Part shown: piece by piece, positions 28,560 to 36,507 of the stretch
Numbering within the stretch: the first letter of the stretch is position 1
Layout: the number at the start of each line of letters is the position of its first letter
Assembly (NCBI GenBank): GCA_947170265.1
Contig: CAMVSV010000002.1
Span: 1-64,000 of the forward strand
Length of the DNA: 64,000 bases
Reading direction: 5' to 3'
Source of the DNA: an uncultured Prevotella sp.
GTDB lineage: Bacteria > Bacteroidota > Bacteroidia > Bacteroidales > Bacteroidaceae
The notes under the pieces: generated by a model
The model's database searches: none
Seen by the model: the letters and a program-made list of their open reading frames with translations, nothing else
What the model was told of the DNA's origin: nothing
Made by a program: the position numbers and the translations under genes

Positions 28560-28859
28560 TTATGGTTTCATGGTTTGTCTGAGCATCTGCCATTCGGGAG
28601 TTATGGCGAGTTGTCTGAGGCTGCGGTCAATGCTTGCCATGGCATCTTCCTCTGTCATGTTTCCGTGGCGGGCTATGTCGCCCAGTCCTTTCTGCTCGCG
28701 ACCGAGTATACCGAAATAGTGGAGCAGAGCTTCTTCCTCGTCGGGAAGAAGGAGCCTTACGAGGTGTTCCACATAGTGTTCCATCTTGTGGCTCACGCTC
28801 TGGGGTTCATAGTGCATCCGTATGAGAAACTGCTGCAGCTCTTTCGTTATCTCGTCCAT
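28560..28859 (-). CDS. Small protein resembling sigma-70 region 4
   Basis: A 99-aa protein. From about residue 38 it follows the sigma-70 region 4 pattern: LPDEEEALLHYFGILGREQ, then a GLGDIARHGNMTEEDAMASIDRSLRQL helix-turn-helix-like stretch. The first 37 residues are a charged helix. No region 2 is present, so it is not a full sigma factor. The start at 28859 is chosen because the upstream frame overlaps the end of rfbB and is not conserved-looking. It lies between rfbB and purT, all leftward. It could be a decayed or regulatory sigma fragment; function unknown. Confidence 0.6.
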   Translation of the reverse strand: MDEITKELQQFLIRMHYEPQSVSHKMEHYVEHLVRLLLPDEEEALLHYFGILGREQKGLGDIARHGNMTEEDAMASIDRSLRQLAITPEWQMLRQTMKP

Positions 28860-28915
28860 CGTATCGTTGTCTTGCCAAGGGGTTACGGAAGAGGTCCCCC
28901 CCTTGTTTTTTCCTA

Positions 28916-30058
28916 TTATTTCTCTGTTCTCCCCGAGTACATGTTCTCGTAGTATTTCTGGTAGTCGCCCGAAGTGACGTTGTCGAGCCACTCCTGATTG
29001 TCGAGATACCAGCGCACGGTCTTCTCTATGCCTTCCTCAAACTGCAGCGACGGTTCCCATCCGAGCTCGCGTTGGAGTTTCGAGGAGTCGATGGCATAGC
29101 GCAGGTCATGTCCGGCACGGTCGGTGACGAAGGTTATGAGGTCGAGGTCTTCGCCTTCCTTGCGTCCAAGGAGACGGTCCACGGTGTTTATCACCACCTT
29201 TATTATATCAATGTTTTTCCACTCGTTGAAGCCTCCGATGTTGTATGTGTCGGCAATCTTTCCTTTGTGGAAGATGAGGTCAATGGCTCTGGCATGGTCT
29301 TCCACGAAGAGCCAGTCTCTCACGTTCTCGCCCTTGCCATATACCGGCAGCGGCTTGCGGTGGCGAATGTTGTTGATAAACAGCGGTATGAGCTTCTCCG
29401 GGAACTGATATGGACCGTAGTTGTTTGAGCAGTTGGTCACTATCACCGGCATGCCGTAGGTGTCGTGGAAAGCTCTCACGAAGTGGTCGCTCGATGCCTT
29501 TGATGCCGAATAGGGTGAGTGTGGGTTGTATTTCGTTGTCTCGAGGAAGAACTTCTCACCGTAGGCGAGGTGGTGTTCTGCCGACGATGCCGTGGTGGTG
29601 AACGGCGGTGTGATGCCTTCGGGGTGAGTGAGCTCAAGTGCTCCATACACCTCGTCGGTAGAGATGTGGTAGAAGCGCTTGCCTTCATATTTCTCGGGCA
29701 GCGACTCCCAGTAGAGTTTGGCAGCCTGCAGCAGCGAGAGCGTTCCCATGACGTTGGTCTTGGCAAAGGTGAACGGGTCTTTTATGCTCCTGTCCACATG
29801 GCTTTCGGCTGCGAGGTGTATTATTCCGTCAACCTTCTTCTCCTTCATTAGCCCGTAGAAAGCCTCAAAGTCGCATATATCCATGCGCACGAACTCATAG
29901 TTGGGTTTCTGCTCTATGTCCTTGAGGTTGGCAAGGTTGCCGGCATAGGTGAGTTTGTCGAGGTTTATGATGTGGTAGTCGGGATATTTGTTTACGAAGA
30001 GTCTCACCACATGGCTTCCTATGAAGCCTGCTCCTCCGGTTATCACTATTGTCTTCAT
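28916..30058 (-). CDS. rfbB: dTDP-glucose 4,6-dehydratase
   Basis: A 380-aa short-chain dehydrogenase with the NAD-binding GGAGFIGSHVVRLF (residues 7-20), the HISTDEVYGAL catalytic region and the YSASKASSDHFVRA Tyr-x-x-x-Lys motif. It makes dTDP-4-keto-6-deoxyglucose, the substrate of the ketoisomerase encoded 1.6 kb downstream. It is slightly longer than the usual 350-360 residues. The other rhamnose genes (rfbACD) are not next to it, so it appears to supply the amino-deoxy-sugar branch here. Confidence 0.94.
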   Translation of the reverse strand: MKTIVITGGAGFIGSHVVRLFVNKYPDYHIINLDKLTYAGNLANLKDIEQKPNYEFVRMDICDFEAFYGLMKEKKVDGIIHLAAESHVDRSIKDPFTFAKTNVMGTLSLLQAAKLYWESLPEKYEGKRFYHISTDEVYGALELTHPEGITPPFTTTASSAEHHLAYGEKFFLETTKYNPHSPYSASKASSDHFVRAFHDTYGMPVIVTNCSNNYGPYQFPEKLIPLFINNIRHRKPLPVYGKGENVRDWLFVEDHARAIDLIFHKGKIADTYNIGGFNEWKNIDIIKVVINTVDRLLGRKEGEDLDLITFVTDRAGHDLRYAIDSSKLQRELGWEPSLQFEEGIEKTVRWYLDNQEWLDNVTSGDYQKYYENMYSGRTEK

Positions 30059-30074
30059 GTGCTTTGATGTGTGT

Positions 30075-30707
30075 TTAAAGGTTTGTATGATTGTTTTGTT
30101 TCCACTCTCTTATGAACAGGGCTATCACGTCGGCGGTCTTGCGCAGTCCGAGCAGCGAGCTGTTGATGCACAGGTGGTAGCTGGCGGAGTCACCCCACCG
30201 CTTTCCTGTGTAATAGTTATAGTATGATGCCCTTTTGTCTTCGGCAAGGCGTATGATCTTCACAGCCTCGTCGTGGCTGCACGCGTGGCGCTCCATCACA
30301 CGGTTGGCTCTCCACTCCATGTCGGCACTCACGAAGATGTTTATGGCATGGGGATTGTCGCGCAACACATAGTCGGCACAGCGTCCCACAAACACGCACG
30401 ACCCTTTCTCGGCGGCTTTCCTTATGGCATCGCTCTGGAACTGAAACAGTCCGTCTTCCGAGATGTCGCTCTTGTAGAAGTTTGAGTCGCTGATGATGGG
30501 CAGCGGCATGGTGAACAGCGACTTGAGGAAACCCACATGCTCGTCGGTCTTCTCGAACATCTCTTCGGGGAAACCGCTCTCCTTGGCTGCGAGGTTCAGC
30601 AGCTTGCGGTCGTAGAACTCGCATCCGAACTCCTCGGCGAGCATCTTGGCTATCTGTGAGCCACCGCTGCCGAGCTGTCGTCCTATGTTTATTATTGTCT
30701 TATCCAT
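30075..30707 (-). CDS. Cytidylate kinase-like family protein
   Basis: A 210-aa P-loop protein: IINIGRQLGSGGSQIAKMLAEEFG, where the glycine-rich loop lacks the usual GKS/T lysine (GSGGSQI), then FVGRCADYVL and NIFVSADMEWRANRV. This matches the cytidylate_kin2 (AAA_26) family, often called cytidylate kinase-like, distinct from the true cmk at 54156. ATG codons at 30707 or 30713 are possible. It overlaps the MATE gene end by 8 bp, so the two are coupled. Its substrate is unknown. Confidence 0.8.
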   Translation of the reverse strand: MDKTIINIGRQLGSGGSQIAKMLAEEFGCEFYDRKLLNLAAKESGFPEEMFEKTDEHVGFLKSLFTMPLPIISDSNFYKSDISEDGLFQFQSDAIRKAAEKGSCVFVGRCADYVLRDNPHAINIFVSADMEWRANRVMERHACSHDEAVKIIRLAEDKRASYYNYYTGKRWGDSASYHLCINSSLLGLRKTADVIALFIREWKQNNHTNL

Positions 30708-32073
30708 TGTCATTGGTTATTGTTGGTGCTGCAAACGAGGCTTTCCTGATGAAAGCCACCAGCACGGGTATGGTTATCAGAAATGCCATGAAGTCGCTCA
30801 GTGGCATGCTGTACCACACACCGTCGAGCCCGAAGAAGCGGGGAAGGATGAATGCCAGCGGCAGAAGCATGAATATCTGTCGCGAGAGCGAGAGAAAGAT
30901 GCTCACCTTCACCTTGCCTATGCTCTGGAAGAAATTGGTGATGACAGCCTGCGAACCCACCACGAAAAACACCAGCATGTCTATCCTTATGCCCTTGGCG
31001 GCAAGGGTGATGAGCTGTTCGTCGGTGGTGAAGATGCGGGCTATCTGCCGTGGAAACGCCATTGACAGTCCCCAGCCCACGAGCAGCACACCTGTGGCAG
31101 CGGCTATGGCGAGCCACAGGCAACGCATCATGCGGTCATACTTCCGCGCACCGTAGTTATATCCCACTATGGGCTGCATGCCCTGGTTGATGCCCATCAC
31201 GAACATGAAGAACACCATCACCATGGAGTTGGCTATGGAATAGGCACCCACAGCCAGGTCGCCGCCGTAGCTCACAAACTGGTTGTTCATGAATATCACT
31301 ATCACACACGACGTGGCATTCATCAGGAAGGGCGAGATGCCTATCGACACTATGTTCTTCACCAGCTGACGGCGCAAGCCATAGATGCCACGCTTCAGGT
31401 GGAGCAGCTCCCTGCTGTCGGAGAAGAGCTTCATCTGCCACACCATGGCAAGGGTCTGCGAGGTGACGGTGGCAAGGGCTGCACCGCGTATGCCCAGCCT
31501 CAGCCACCACACAAAGGCTATCACCAGTACAATGTTGCACGCCACGGTGAACAGCACCGTGTACATGGCATGGCGCGGCTTGCCGGCAGCCCGCAACACG
31601 GCATTCATTCCGAAATACATGTGGGTGATGACGTTGCCCAGCAGTATCACCTGCATGAACTCACGGGCATAGGGCAGCGTCACGTCGCTGGCTCCGAAGA
31701 ACCGCAGTATGGGGTTGAGCAGCAGGAGGCTCACCGCCATGAACGCCAAGCCGATGATGAGGTTGAGCGTCACGGTGTTGCCCAACAGGTGCTGGGCGGT
31801 GCCGTAGTCGCGCTGCCCGAGCTTCACCGAGATACATGCCGACGCTCCCACACCCACGGCAGCACCGAAGGCTGCGCTGAGGTTCATGAAGGGAAAGGTG
31901 ATGCCCAGTCCGGCAATGGCCTCCGGTCCCACCACCTGACCAATGAATGCGCGGTCGATGATGTTGTACAGGCTCGCTGCCGACATGGCTACTATCGCCG
32001 GTGTGGCATACTGTATGAGCAGCTTCCCCACCGGTTTCTCTCCAAGCTCCAATGTTGCTTTCTTGTTATCCAT
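30700..32073 (-). CDS. MATE-family multidrug/Na+ antiporter
   Basis: A 457-aa inner-membrane protein with about twelve helices in two MatE halves; conserved features include PAIVAMSAASLYNIIDRAFIGQ near the N terminus and GINQGMQPIVGYNYGARKYDR in the second half. It exports cationic drugs or metabolites using ion gradients. The ATG at 32073 (MDNKKATLELGEKP) is taken as the start; the reading frame extends upstream only because it runs through the 77-bp repeat. That repeat supplies a consensus promoter whose -7 box lies 22 bp before this start. Confidence 0.92.
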   Translation of the reverse strand: MDNKKATLELGEKPVGKLLIQYATPAIVAMSAASLYNIIDRAFIGQVVGPEAIAGLGITFPFMNLSAAFGAAVGVGASACISVKLGQRDYGTAQHLLGNTVTLNLIIGLAFMAVSLLLLNPILRFFGASDVTLPYAREFMQVILLGNVITHMYFGMNAVLRAAGKPRHAMYTVLFTVACNIVLVIAFVWWLRLGIRGAALATVTSQTLAMVWQMKLFSDSRELLHLKRGIYGLRRQLVKNIVSIGISPFLMNATSCVIVIFMNNQFVSYGGDLAVGAYSIANSMVMVFFMFVMGINQGMQPIVGYNYGARKYDRMMRCLWLAIAAATGVLLVGWGLSMAFPRQIARIFTTDEQLITLAAKGIRIDMLVFFVVGSQAVITNFFQSIGKVKVSIFLSLSRQIFMLLPLAFILPRFFGLDGVWYSMPLSDFMAFLITIPVLVAFIRKASFAAPTITNDNG

Positions 32074-32095
32074 TTGCTTGCTTCCTTTTCCGAAG

Positions 32096-32126
32096 CAAAG
32101 GTACGAATAAGCGAGCGAAAAGCAAA
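32096..32126 (-). promoter_or_regulatory. Repeat-borne promoter for the MATE gene
   Basis: On the minus strand, TTTG (32126-32123), 19 bp, TACCTTTG (32103-32096): a perfect Bacteroidetes promoter made entirely of repeat sequence. The -7 box ends 22 bp before the start codon, the same distance as at the second repeat locus (37401-37431). Confidence 0.75.
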
Positions 32127-32326
32127 GGGAAAACTCGTTTTTCCTTTCTTTTCCGAGCGAAAGTACCTTATCCAAAGGTACGAATAAGCGAGCACAATGC
32201 AAAAGGAAAGCTTGCTTTTCTTTTCATTGCCGAACGCAAGTACCTTATCCAAAGGGCAAGAATAAGCGAGCACAATGCAAAGGGAAAACTCGTTTTTCCT
32301 TTCTTTTCCGAGCGAAAGTACCTTTT
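32096..32326. repeat. 77-bp tandem repeat, locus 1 (three units)
   Basis: Units start at 32096, 32173 and 32250, exactly 77 bp apart. Each begins CAAAGGTACGAATAAGCGAG (third unit altered to CAAAGGGCAAG) and ends GTACCTTATC, so the ends form an inverted repeat. A central AAAGGGAAAAC...GTTTTTCCTTT stretch can fold. Units 1 and 2 each contain TTTG-19 bp-TACCTTTG on the minus strand; unit 3 has lost the TA of the -7 box. The rest of the 416-bp gap (32327-32489) holds the promoter of the next rightward gene. Confidence 0.92.
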
Positions 32327-32406
32327 ATCGGGATACACATTATTTTATATACGAGCTTCACATCTTTTCTTTTTGCTTACATTTCGATAATTTTTTTCGA
32401 GAATAA

Positions 32407-32438
32407 TTTGCAGGTTTTACAAAAGAGTGTTACTTTTG
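32407..32438 (+). promoter_or_regulatory. Strong promoter of the secreted X25 protein gene
   Basis: TTTG (32407-32410), 20 bp spacer, TACTTTTG (32431-32438). It lies about 50 bp before the start codon at 32490, with an A-rich leader typical of well-expressed Bacteroidetes genes. Confidence 0.75.
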
Positions 32439-32489
32439 TCACATCAAACAATTTATTACAACTTAAGTTTAACTAAAAACAAAACGATT

Positions 32490-33356
32490 ATGAAGAAATT
32501 ATTTACTCTCGCAGCAGTAGCTGCTATGGCTCTCACTGCTAACGCACAACAGTTCTACATCATGGGTGACGCTCCTCTGGGAGCAGGATGGGGACAAGAC
32601 CCAATAGCCATGGATCTTGCTGACGATGGCTTCACCAACACCATCACCGTGGAGCTTGACGCACAGAAGTGGTTCGCACTTACTGACTCACCAACGTTTA
32701 CCGGTTGGGACGACATCAACGCAAACCACCGTTTCGGTGTATGGCCAAAGAGTGACGAAGGAGAGAAGGGTCAGCCTGAGCTCACTGACGGATCAGAGTG
32801 GGATATCATCCAGTGCCAGGAGCCTACCATGACCATCGGCAAGGGTTCATGGACTATCACCTACAACGCTCAGACCAAGAAGCTGACTGTTTCTGGATCT
32901 GCCATCGCTCCCACTGAGGCAATGACCATCGTTGGTCCTGCAGAGGTGTTTGGTGAAGGCTGGGCTCCCAGCGATGCCGACAACAACATGACCGACAATG
33001 GTGACGGCACCTACACCCTCGTACTGAAAGGCATTGAGCTGGTAGCCGGCACATACGAGTACAAGAGCGTATGGGCAGAGAGTTGGGAAAATGAGTATCC
33101 CGTTGGTTCAGGCAACAACTGGAGCTTCACCATCGACGAAGACGGTGTCTATGACCTGACCTTCAACCTCACCGACAATGGCGACGGCACCCGCGACTGC
33201 ACATGCGAGGCTGTTCCCTCTGAAGCCACTGCCATCACAGCCATCGCTGCTCAGAAGAACGCAAAGAACGTTTACTACAACGTTGCCGGCCAGCGCACCA
33301 ACGCCAACGCTAAGGGCGTGGTTATCGTTAACGGCAAGAAAGTTATCAAGAAGTAA
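32490..33356 (+). CDS. Secreted protein with X25-type domain and C-terminal sorting-like tail
   Basis: A 288-aa secreted protein: signal peptide (residues 1-20, ending ANA), a first beta-rich domain (FYIMGDAPLGAGWGQ), a second domain resembling the amylopullulanase X25 / SusE-type starch-module fold (GPAEVFGEGWAPSDADNNMT, AGTYEYKSVWAESWENEYP) and a tail, YYNVAGQRTNANAKG then VNGKKVIKK, like the Prevotella form of the type IX sorting signal. Codon choice (GCT, GTT, CGT, AAG) and the strong promoter suggest high expression. A glycan-binding surface role is likely but not proven. Confidence 0.75.
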   Translation: MKKLFTLAAVAAMALTANAQQFYIMGDAPLGAGWGQDPIAMDLADDGFTNTITVELDAQKWFALTDSPTFTGWDDINANHRFGVWPKSDEGEKGQPELTDGSEWDIIQCQEPTMTIGKGSWTITYNAQTKKLTVSGSAIAPTEAMTIVGPAEVFGEGWAPSDADNNMTDNGDGTYTLVLKGIELVAGTYEYKSVWAESWENEYPVGSGNNWSFTIDEDGVYDLTFNLTDNGDGTRDCTCEAVPSEATAITAIAAQKNAKNVYYNVAGQRTNANAKGVVIVNGKKVIKK

Positions 33357-33380
33357 TCGCAGATAACCGATAGAAACAAC

Positions 33381-33417
33381 AAAAAAGTCTGACTCCGCTT
33401 CGGAGCCAGACTTTTTT
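33381..33417 (+). terminator. Terminator after the X25 protein gene
   Basis: AAAAAAGTCTGACTCCG (33381-33397) pairs with CGGAGCCAGACTTTTTT (33401-33417), one mismatch, 3-nt loop and a T run. Confidence 0.88.
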
Positions 33418-33492
33418 ATTATCACAAATTGTTCTACATTTCATGATATAAACAACAAAATGACAGCCATCTTGTTATTTTTATGGAAATAA

Positions 33493-33524
33493 TTTTGCAG
33501 AATTAACGAAAAAGATTACTTTTA
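33493..33524 (+). promoter_or_regulatory. Probable nagB promoter
   Basis: TTTTG (33493-33497), 19 bp spacer, TACTTTTA (33517-33524), one base off the TAnnTTTG consensus, 82 bp before nagB. Confidence 0.55.
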
Positions 33525-33606
33525 CAACGAAAAAAGGCGCGAACCCTCTAAGGGCATTACACGCGGACAAACAATATTATTAATGAAATAAAAAAACTTA
33601 AGAACT

Positions 33607-34398
33607 ATGCGACTGATTATTGAAAACAACTACGACGCGATGTCGCGATGGGCTGCAAACCATGTCATAGAACGCATCAACGCCGCACAGCCAACCAAAG
33701 AGAAACCCTTTGTGCTCGGTCTGCCCACCGGCTCATCACCCGAAGGCATGTATGCCGAGCTGGTGAAAGCCTACAAGGAGGGACGCGTGTCGTTCAAGAA
33801 CGTGCTGACATTCAACATGGACGAATATGTGGGTCTGCCCGAAGACCATCCCGAGAGCTACCACTCGTTCATGGCACGCAACCTGTTTGACCATATAGAC
33901 TGCCCGAAGGAGAACATCCACATCCTCAACGGCAACGCCGAGGACCTGGAAGCCGAATGTGCCCACTACGAGGAGATGATAGCCGAAGCCGGAGGCATTG
34001 ACCTCTTCCTCGGCGGCATCGGTCCCGACGGACACATTGCCTTCAACGAGCCCTACTCGTCGCTCGCCAGCCGCACCCGCGTGAAGACCCTCACCACCGA
34101 CACCATCATTGCCAACAGCCGTTTCTTCGGCAACGACGTGAACAAGGTGCCGAAGCTCGCACTCACCGTAGGCGTGGGCACGGTGATGGATGCCAAGGAG
34201 GTGATGATTCTCGTGAACGGACACCACAAGGCACGCGCCCTGAAAGCCGCCGTGGAAGGTGCCGTGACCCACGAGTGGACCATCTCTGCCCTCCAGACCC
34301 ACCGCCACGGCATCATCGTGTGCGACGAGCCTGCCACCGACGAACTGAAGGTTTCCACCTACAAGTATTTCAAAGACATAGAGAAGGACAACCTTTAG
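33607..34398 (+). CDS. nagB: Glucosamine-6-phosphate deaminase
   Basis: A 263-aa enzyme that converts glucosamine-6-phosphate to fructose-6-phosphate and ammonia, feeding amino sugars into glycolysis. Motifs: [38 protein letters not shown] and [16 protein letters not shown] with the catalytic Asp and His. Length is standard. It precedes a membrane transporter by 8 bp and is probably cotranscribed with it, although that carrier's family does not usually carry amino sugars. Confidence 0.96.
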   Translation: MRLIIENNYDAMSRWAANHVIERINAAQPTKEKPFVLGLPTGSSPEGMYAELVKAYKEGRVSFKNVLTFNMDEYVGLPEDHPESYHSFMARNLFDHIDCPKENIHILNGNAEDLEAECAHYEEMIAEAGGIDLFLGGIGPDGHIAFNEPYSSLASRTRVKTLTTDTIIANSRFFGNDVNKVPKLALTVGVGTVMDAKEVMILVNGHHKARALKAAVEGAVTHEWTISALQTHRHGIIVCDEPATDELKVSTYKYFKDIEKDNL

Positions 34399-34406
34399 GA
34401 TCATAG

Positions 34407-35372
34407 ATGACACGTCAACGCATTATAAGGTTCTTGAAGGACTGGACCCTCCCCGTAGCCATGGGACTGGGTTCAGTCCTTTACCTTTTGTTCGCATTCA
34501 CGCCGGCACTCTCCGGGGCAGCAGCATTCTTCGCACCCATCATCAACGACATACTGCCGCTGTTCATGTTCCTCATACTCTTCGTGACCTTCTGCAAGGT
34601 GGACTTCCGCAAGCTGCGCCCCGTGGCATGGCACTGGTGGGTGGGACTGTTCCAGGTGCTGTTCGTGGCAATAATAGTGGGGGCGGTGGTGCTGTTCCAC
34701 ATCACCGGCAACAACCTCATACTGCTCGAAGCCATACTCACATGCATCATCTCACCGAGCGCTGCCGCTGCCGCCGTGGTGACACAGAAGCTCGGAGGGT
34801 CGCTCGAACAGATGACCACCTACACCTTCCTGTCGAACACCATCACCGCCACACTCATTCCCGTATGCTTCCCCCTCATAGACAAAGCCGCCGACATAAG
34901 CTTCATGGCAGCCTTCACGAAGATACTCTATCAGGTGGGAGTGGTGCTCCTCGTGCCCATGCTCGGCGCTTACATCGTGAAGCACAGGATGAGAAACCTG
35001 CACCGCCGCATAGTGGGAGTGAAAGACCTGAGCTACTACATGTGGGGCATGTCGCTGATGATTGTCACAGGCACAACGGTGAAGAACATCTGCCATGCCG
35101 ACACCACAGCCTTGTTTCTCATGATGATTGCCCTGCTCGGACTGGTGCTCTGCATCATCCAGTTCAGCGTGGGCAGATATGTGGGGCATTTCTTCAACCA
35201 CACCGTGGAAGCTGGACAGGCACTCGGACAGAAGAACACCGCCTTCGCCATCTGGATAGCCTACGCCTATCTCAACCCGCTGTCGTCGGTGGGTCCCGGC
35301 TGCTACATTCTCTGGCAAAACATCATAAACAGCATAGAGATTTACCAATACCGGAAAGCCCATGGAGCCTGA
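34407..35372 (+). CDS. BASS-type (bile acid:Na+ symporter-like) transporter
   Basis: A 321-aa membrane protein with about nine or ten hydrophobic helices and crossing motifs such as CIISPSAAAAAVVTQKLGG and a late ALGQKNTAFAIWIAYAYLNP, resembling the SBF/BASS fold. Bacterial members carry organic anions with sodium, but the substrate here is not known. It follows nagB by 8 bp in the same direction. An auxin-efflux-like or other BART-superfamily carrier is an alternative. Confidence 0.7.
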   Translation: MTRQRIIRFLKDWTLPVAMGLGSVLYLLFAFTPALSGAAAFFAPIINDILPLFMFLILFVTFCKVDFRKLRPVAWHWWVGLFQVLFVAIIVGAVVLFHITGNNLILLEAILTCIISPSAAAAAVVTQKLGGSLEQMTTYTFLSNTITATLIPVCFPLIDKAADISFMAAFTKILYQVGVVLLVPMLGAYIVKHRMRNLHRRIVGVKDLSYYMWGMSLMIVTGTTVKNICHADTTALFLMMIALLGLVLCIIQFSVGRYVGHFFNHTVEAGQALGQKNTAFAIWIAYAYLNPLSSVGPGCYILWQNIINSIEIYQYRKAHGA

Positions 35373-35406
35373 CTTGCATTCAGGAATAATTGACCGCGCC
35401 AGTATT

Positions 35407-35446
35407 CTTCGCACTATGGGCTCAATACTGAGCCCATAGTGCGAAG
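35407..35446. repeat. Perfect 18-bp hairpin without T run
   Basis: CTTCGCACTATGGGCTCA (35407-35424) and its exact complement TGAGCCCATAGTGCGAAG (35429-35446) flank a 4-nt loop ATAC. There is no T tract after it, so it is not a classical intrinsic terminator. It lies between the transporter gene and trmO, 41 bp before the trmO start. Confidence 0.9.
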
Positions 35447-35486
35447 ACAAGAGTGGGAAACCACGAAAACAACTTAACGATAGTGC

Positions 35487-36152
35487 ATGAAAGAGATTAA
35501 ACCAATAGCTTTTTTCCATTCGCCCTTCACGTCGAAGTTCGGCATTCCGAGGCAGAGCAACATTGCCAAGGGACTCAAAGGACGCATAGTGTTTGAACCC
35601 GAATACCGTCATCCCGATGCCTTGCGGGGCTTGGAGAGCTTCGACTATGTATGGCTGATATGGGGCTTCTCTGCCAACAGAGAGTCTGACAGCCTCACCG
35701 TGCGCCCGCCACGACTGGGCGGCAACCAGCGCGTGGGGGTGTTTGCCTCACGCTCACCCTTCCGTCCCAACGGGCTGGGGCTGTCGTCGGTGCGTATCAG
35801 CGCCATTGCCGACGGAGAGATAGAGGTGGAAGGTGCCGACCTGATGAACGGCACACCCATCTACGACATCAAGCCCTACATTGCCTATGCCGATGCGCAC
35901 CCCGAGGCACGCGGCGGCTTCACCGACACTCACCAGTGGAAGCAGCTGCGCGTGGTCATAGACAGCCACCTGCTCGCACCCTTCAGCGACGACGACCGGC
36001 AGGCATTGCTCTCCGCCCTCGCCCACGACCCGCGCCCCCACTACCACGACGATCCGGCACGCATCTACGGCATGCCCTTTGCGGGCTGCGACGTGCGATT
36101 TCGTGTAGACAACGGCACGCTCACCGTTACCGACATCGTTACAGACGAATAA
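35487..36152 (+). CDS. trmO: tRNA (t6A37)-N6-methyltransferase TrmO
   Basis: A 221-aa SAM-dependent enzyme with the TrmO (YaeB/TsaA) beta-barrel fold. Conserved stretches: FHSPFTSKFGIPRQS near the N terminus and VFASRSPFRPNGLGLSSVRI, followed by DIKPYIAYADA. The family methylates N6-threonylcarbamoyladenosine 37 in tRNAs that read ACY codons. A C-terminal domain of about 70 residues matches the usual E. coli-type extension. It stands alone, with repeat-rich DNA downstream. Confidence 0.93.
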   Translation: MKEIKPIAFFHSPFTSKFGIPRQSNIAKGLKGRIVFEPEYRHPDALRGLESFDYVWLIWGFSANRESDSLTVRPPRLGGNQRVGVFASRSPFRPNGLGLSSVRISAIADGEIEVEGADLMNGTPIYDIKPYIAYADAHPEARGGFTDTHQWKQLRVVIDSHLLAPFSDDDRQALLSALAHDPRPHYHDDPARIYGMPFAGCDVRFRVDNGTLTVTDIVTDE

Positions 36153-36190
36153 TATAACAAGCGTATATATAATTATAGTCCTGTATTTGT

Positions 36191-36382
36191 CGCCCCGCAA
36201 GGGGCAGTGAGCAGACAGCCCGGGGCAGCGCCCCGGGTACAGAGTGACGATGAAATACGCCCTGCAAGGGCAAAAGCATCATTACCCCATAGCAATGCTT
36301 TTGCCCTTGCAGGGCGCTTGTTTTCTGCCAGCATACCCAGGGCGATGCCCTGGGCTAACCGCAGGCTGCCCTTTCAGGGCGT
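36191..36382. repeat. Nested GC-rich inverted-repeat element (full copy)
   Basis: The core is a perfect 22-bp inverted repeat (36258-36279 with 36295-36316; arm core CCCTGCAAGGGCAAAAGC) around a 15-nt loop. It is flanked by mirrored arms of about 50 bp, each holding two smaller palindromes: GCCCCGCAAGGGGC and CCCGGGGCAGCGCCCCGGG on the left; CCCAGGGCGATGCCCTGGG and GCCCTTTCAGGGC on the right. The whole 190-bp unit is a mirror. No gene lies in it; the 355-bp gap 36153-36507 holds only this element and the 22-bp repeats. Confidence 0.9.
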
Positions 36383-36399
36383 TTGCACTCAGATGTTTA

Positions 36400-36487
36400 T
36401 GTAATTTGTGGAAATTGAGTATGTAATTTGCGGAACTTGAGTATATAACTTGTGGAAATTGAGTATATAACTTGTGGAAATTGAGTA
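36400..36487. repeat. Four tandem 22-bp AT-rich repeats
   Basis: Four head-to-tail units start at 36400, 36422, 36444 and 36466. The last two are identical (TATAACTTGTGGAAATTGAG then TA); the first two differ at a few bases. They lie between the nested inverted repeat and the 3' end of the small HERIH membrane protein gene. Confidence 0.92.
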
Positions 36488-36507
36488 TATAATAATAGGT
36501 ATATGAG

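Noticed and set aside
32074..32202. 43-residue N-terminal extension of the MATE protein
   Set aside because: The extension is translated from the 77-bp repeat and its promoter; the MATE domain begins at 32073.
36191..36426. Small ORFs in the GC-rich element (ending around 36404 and 36426)
   Set aside because: They translate palindromic repeat DNA in arbitrary frames; no start signals or domain similarity.
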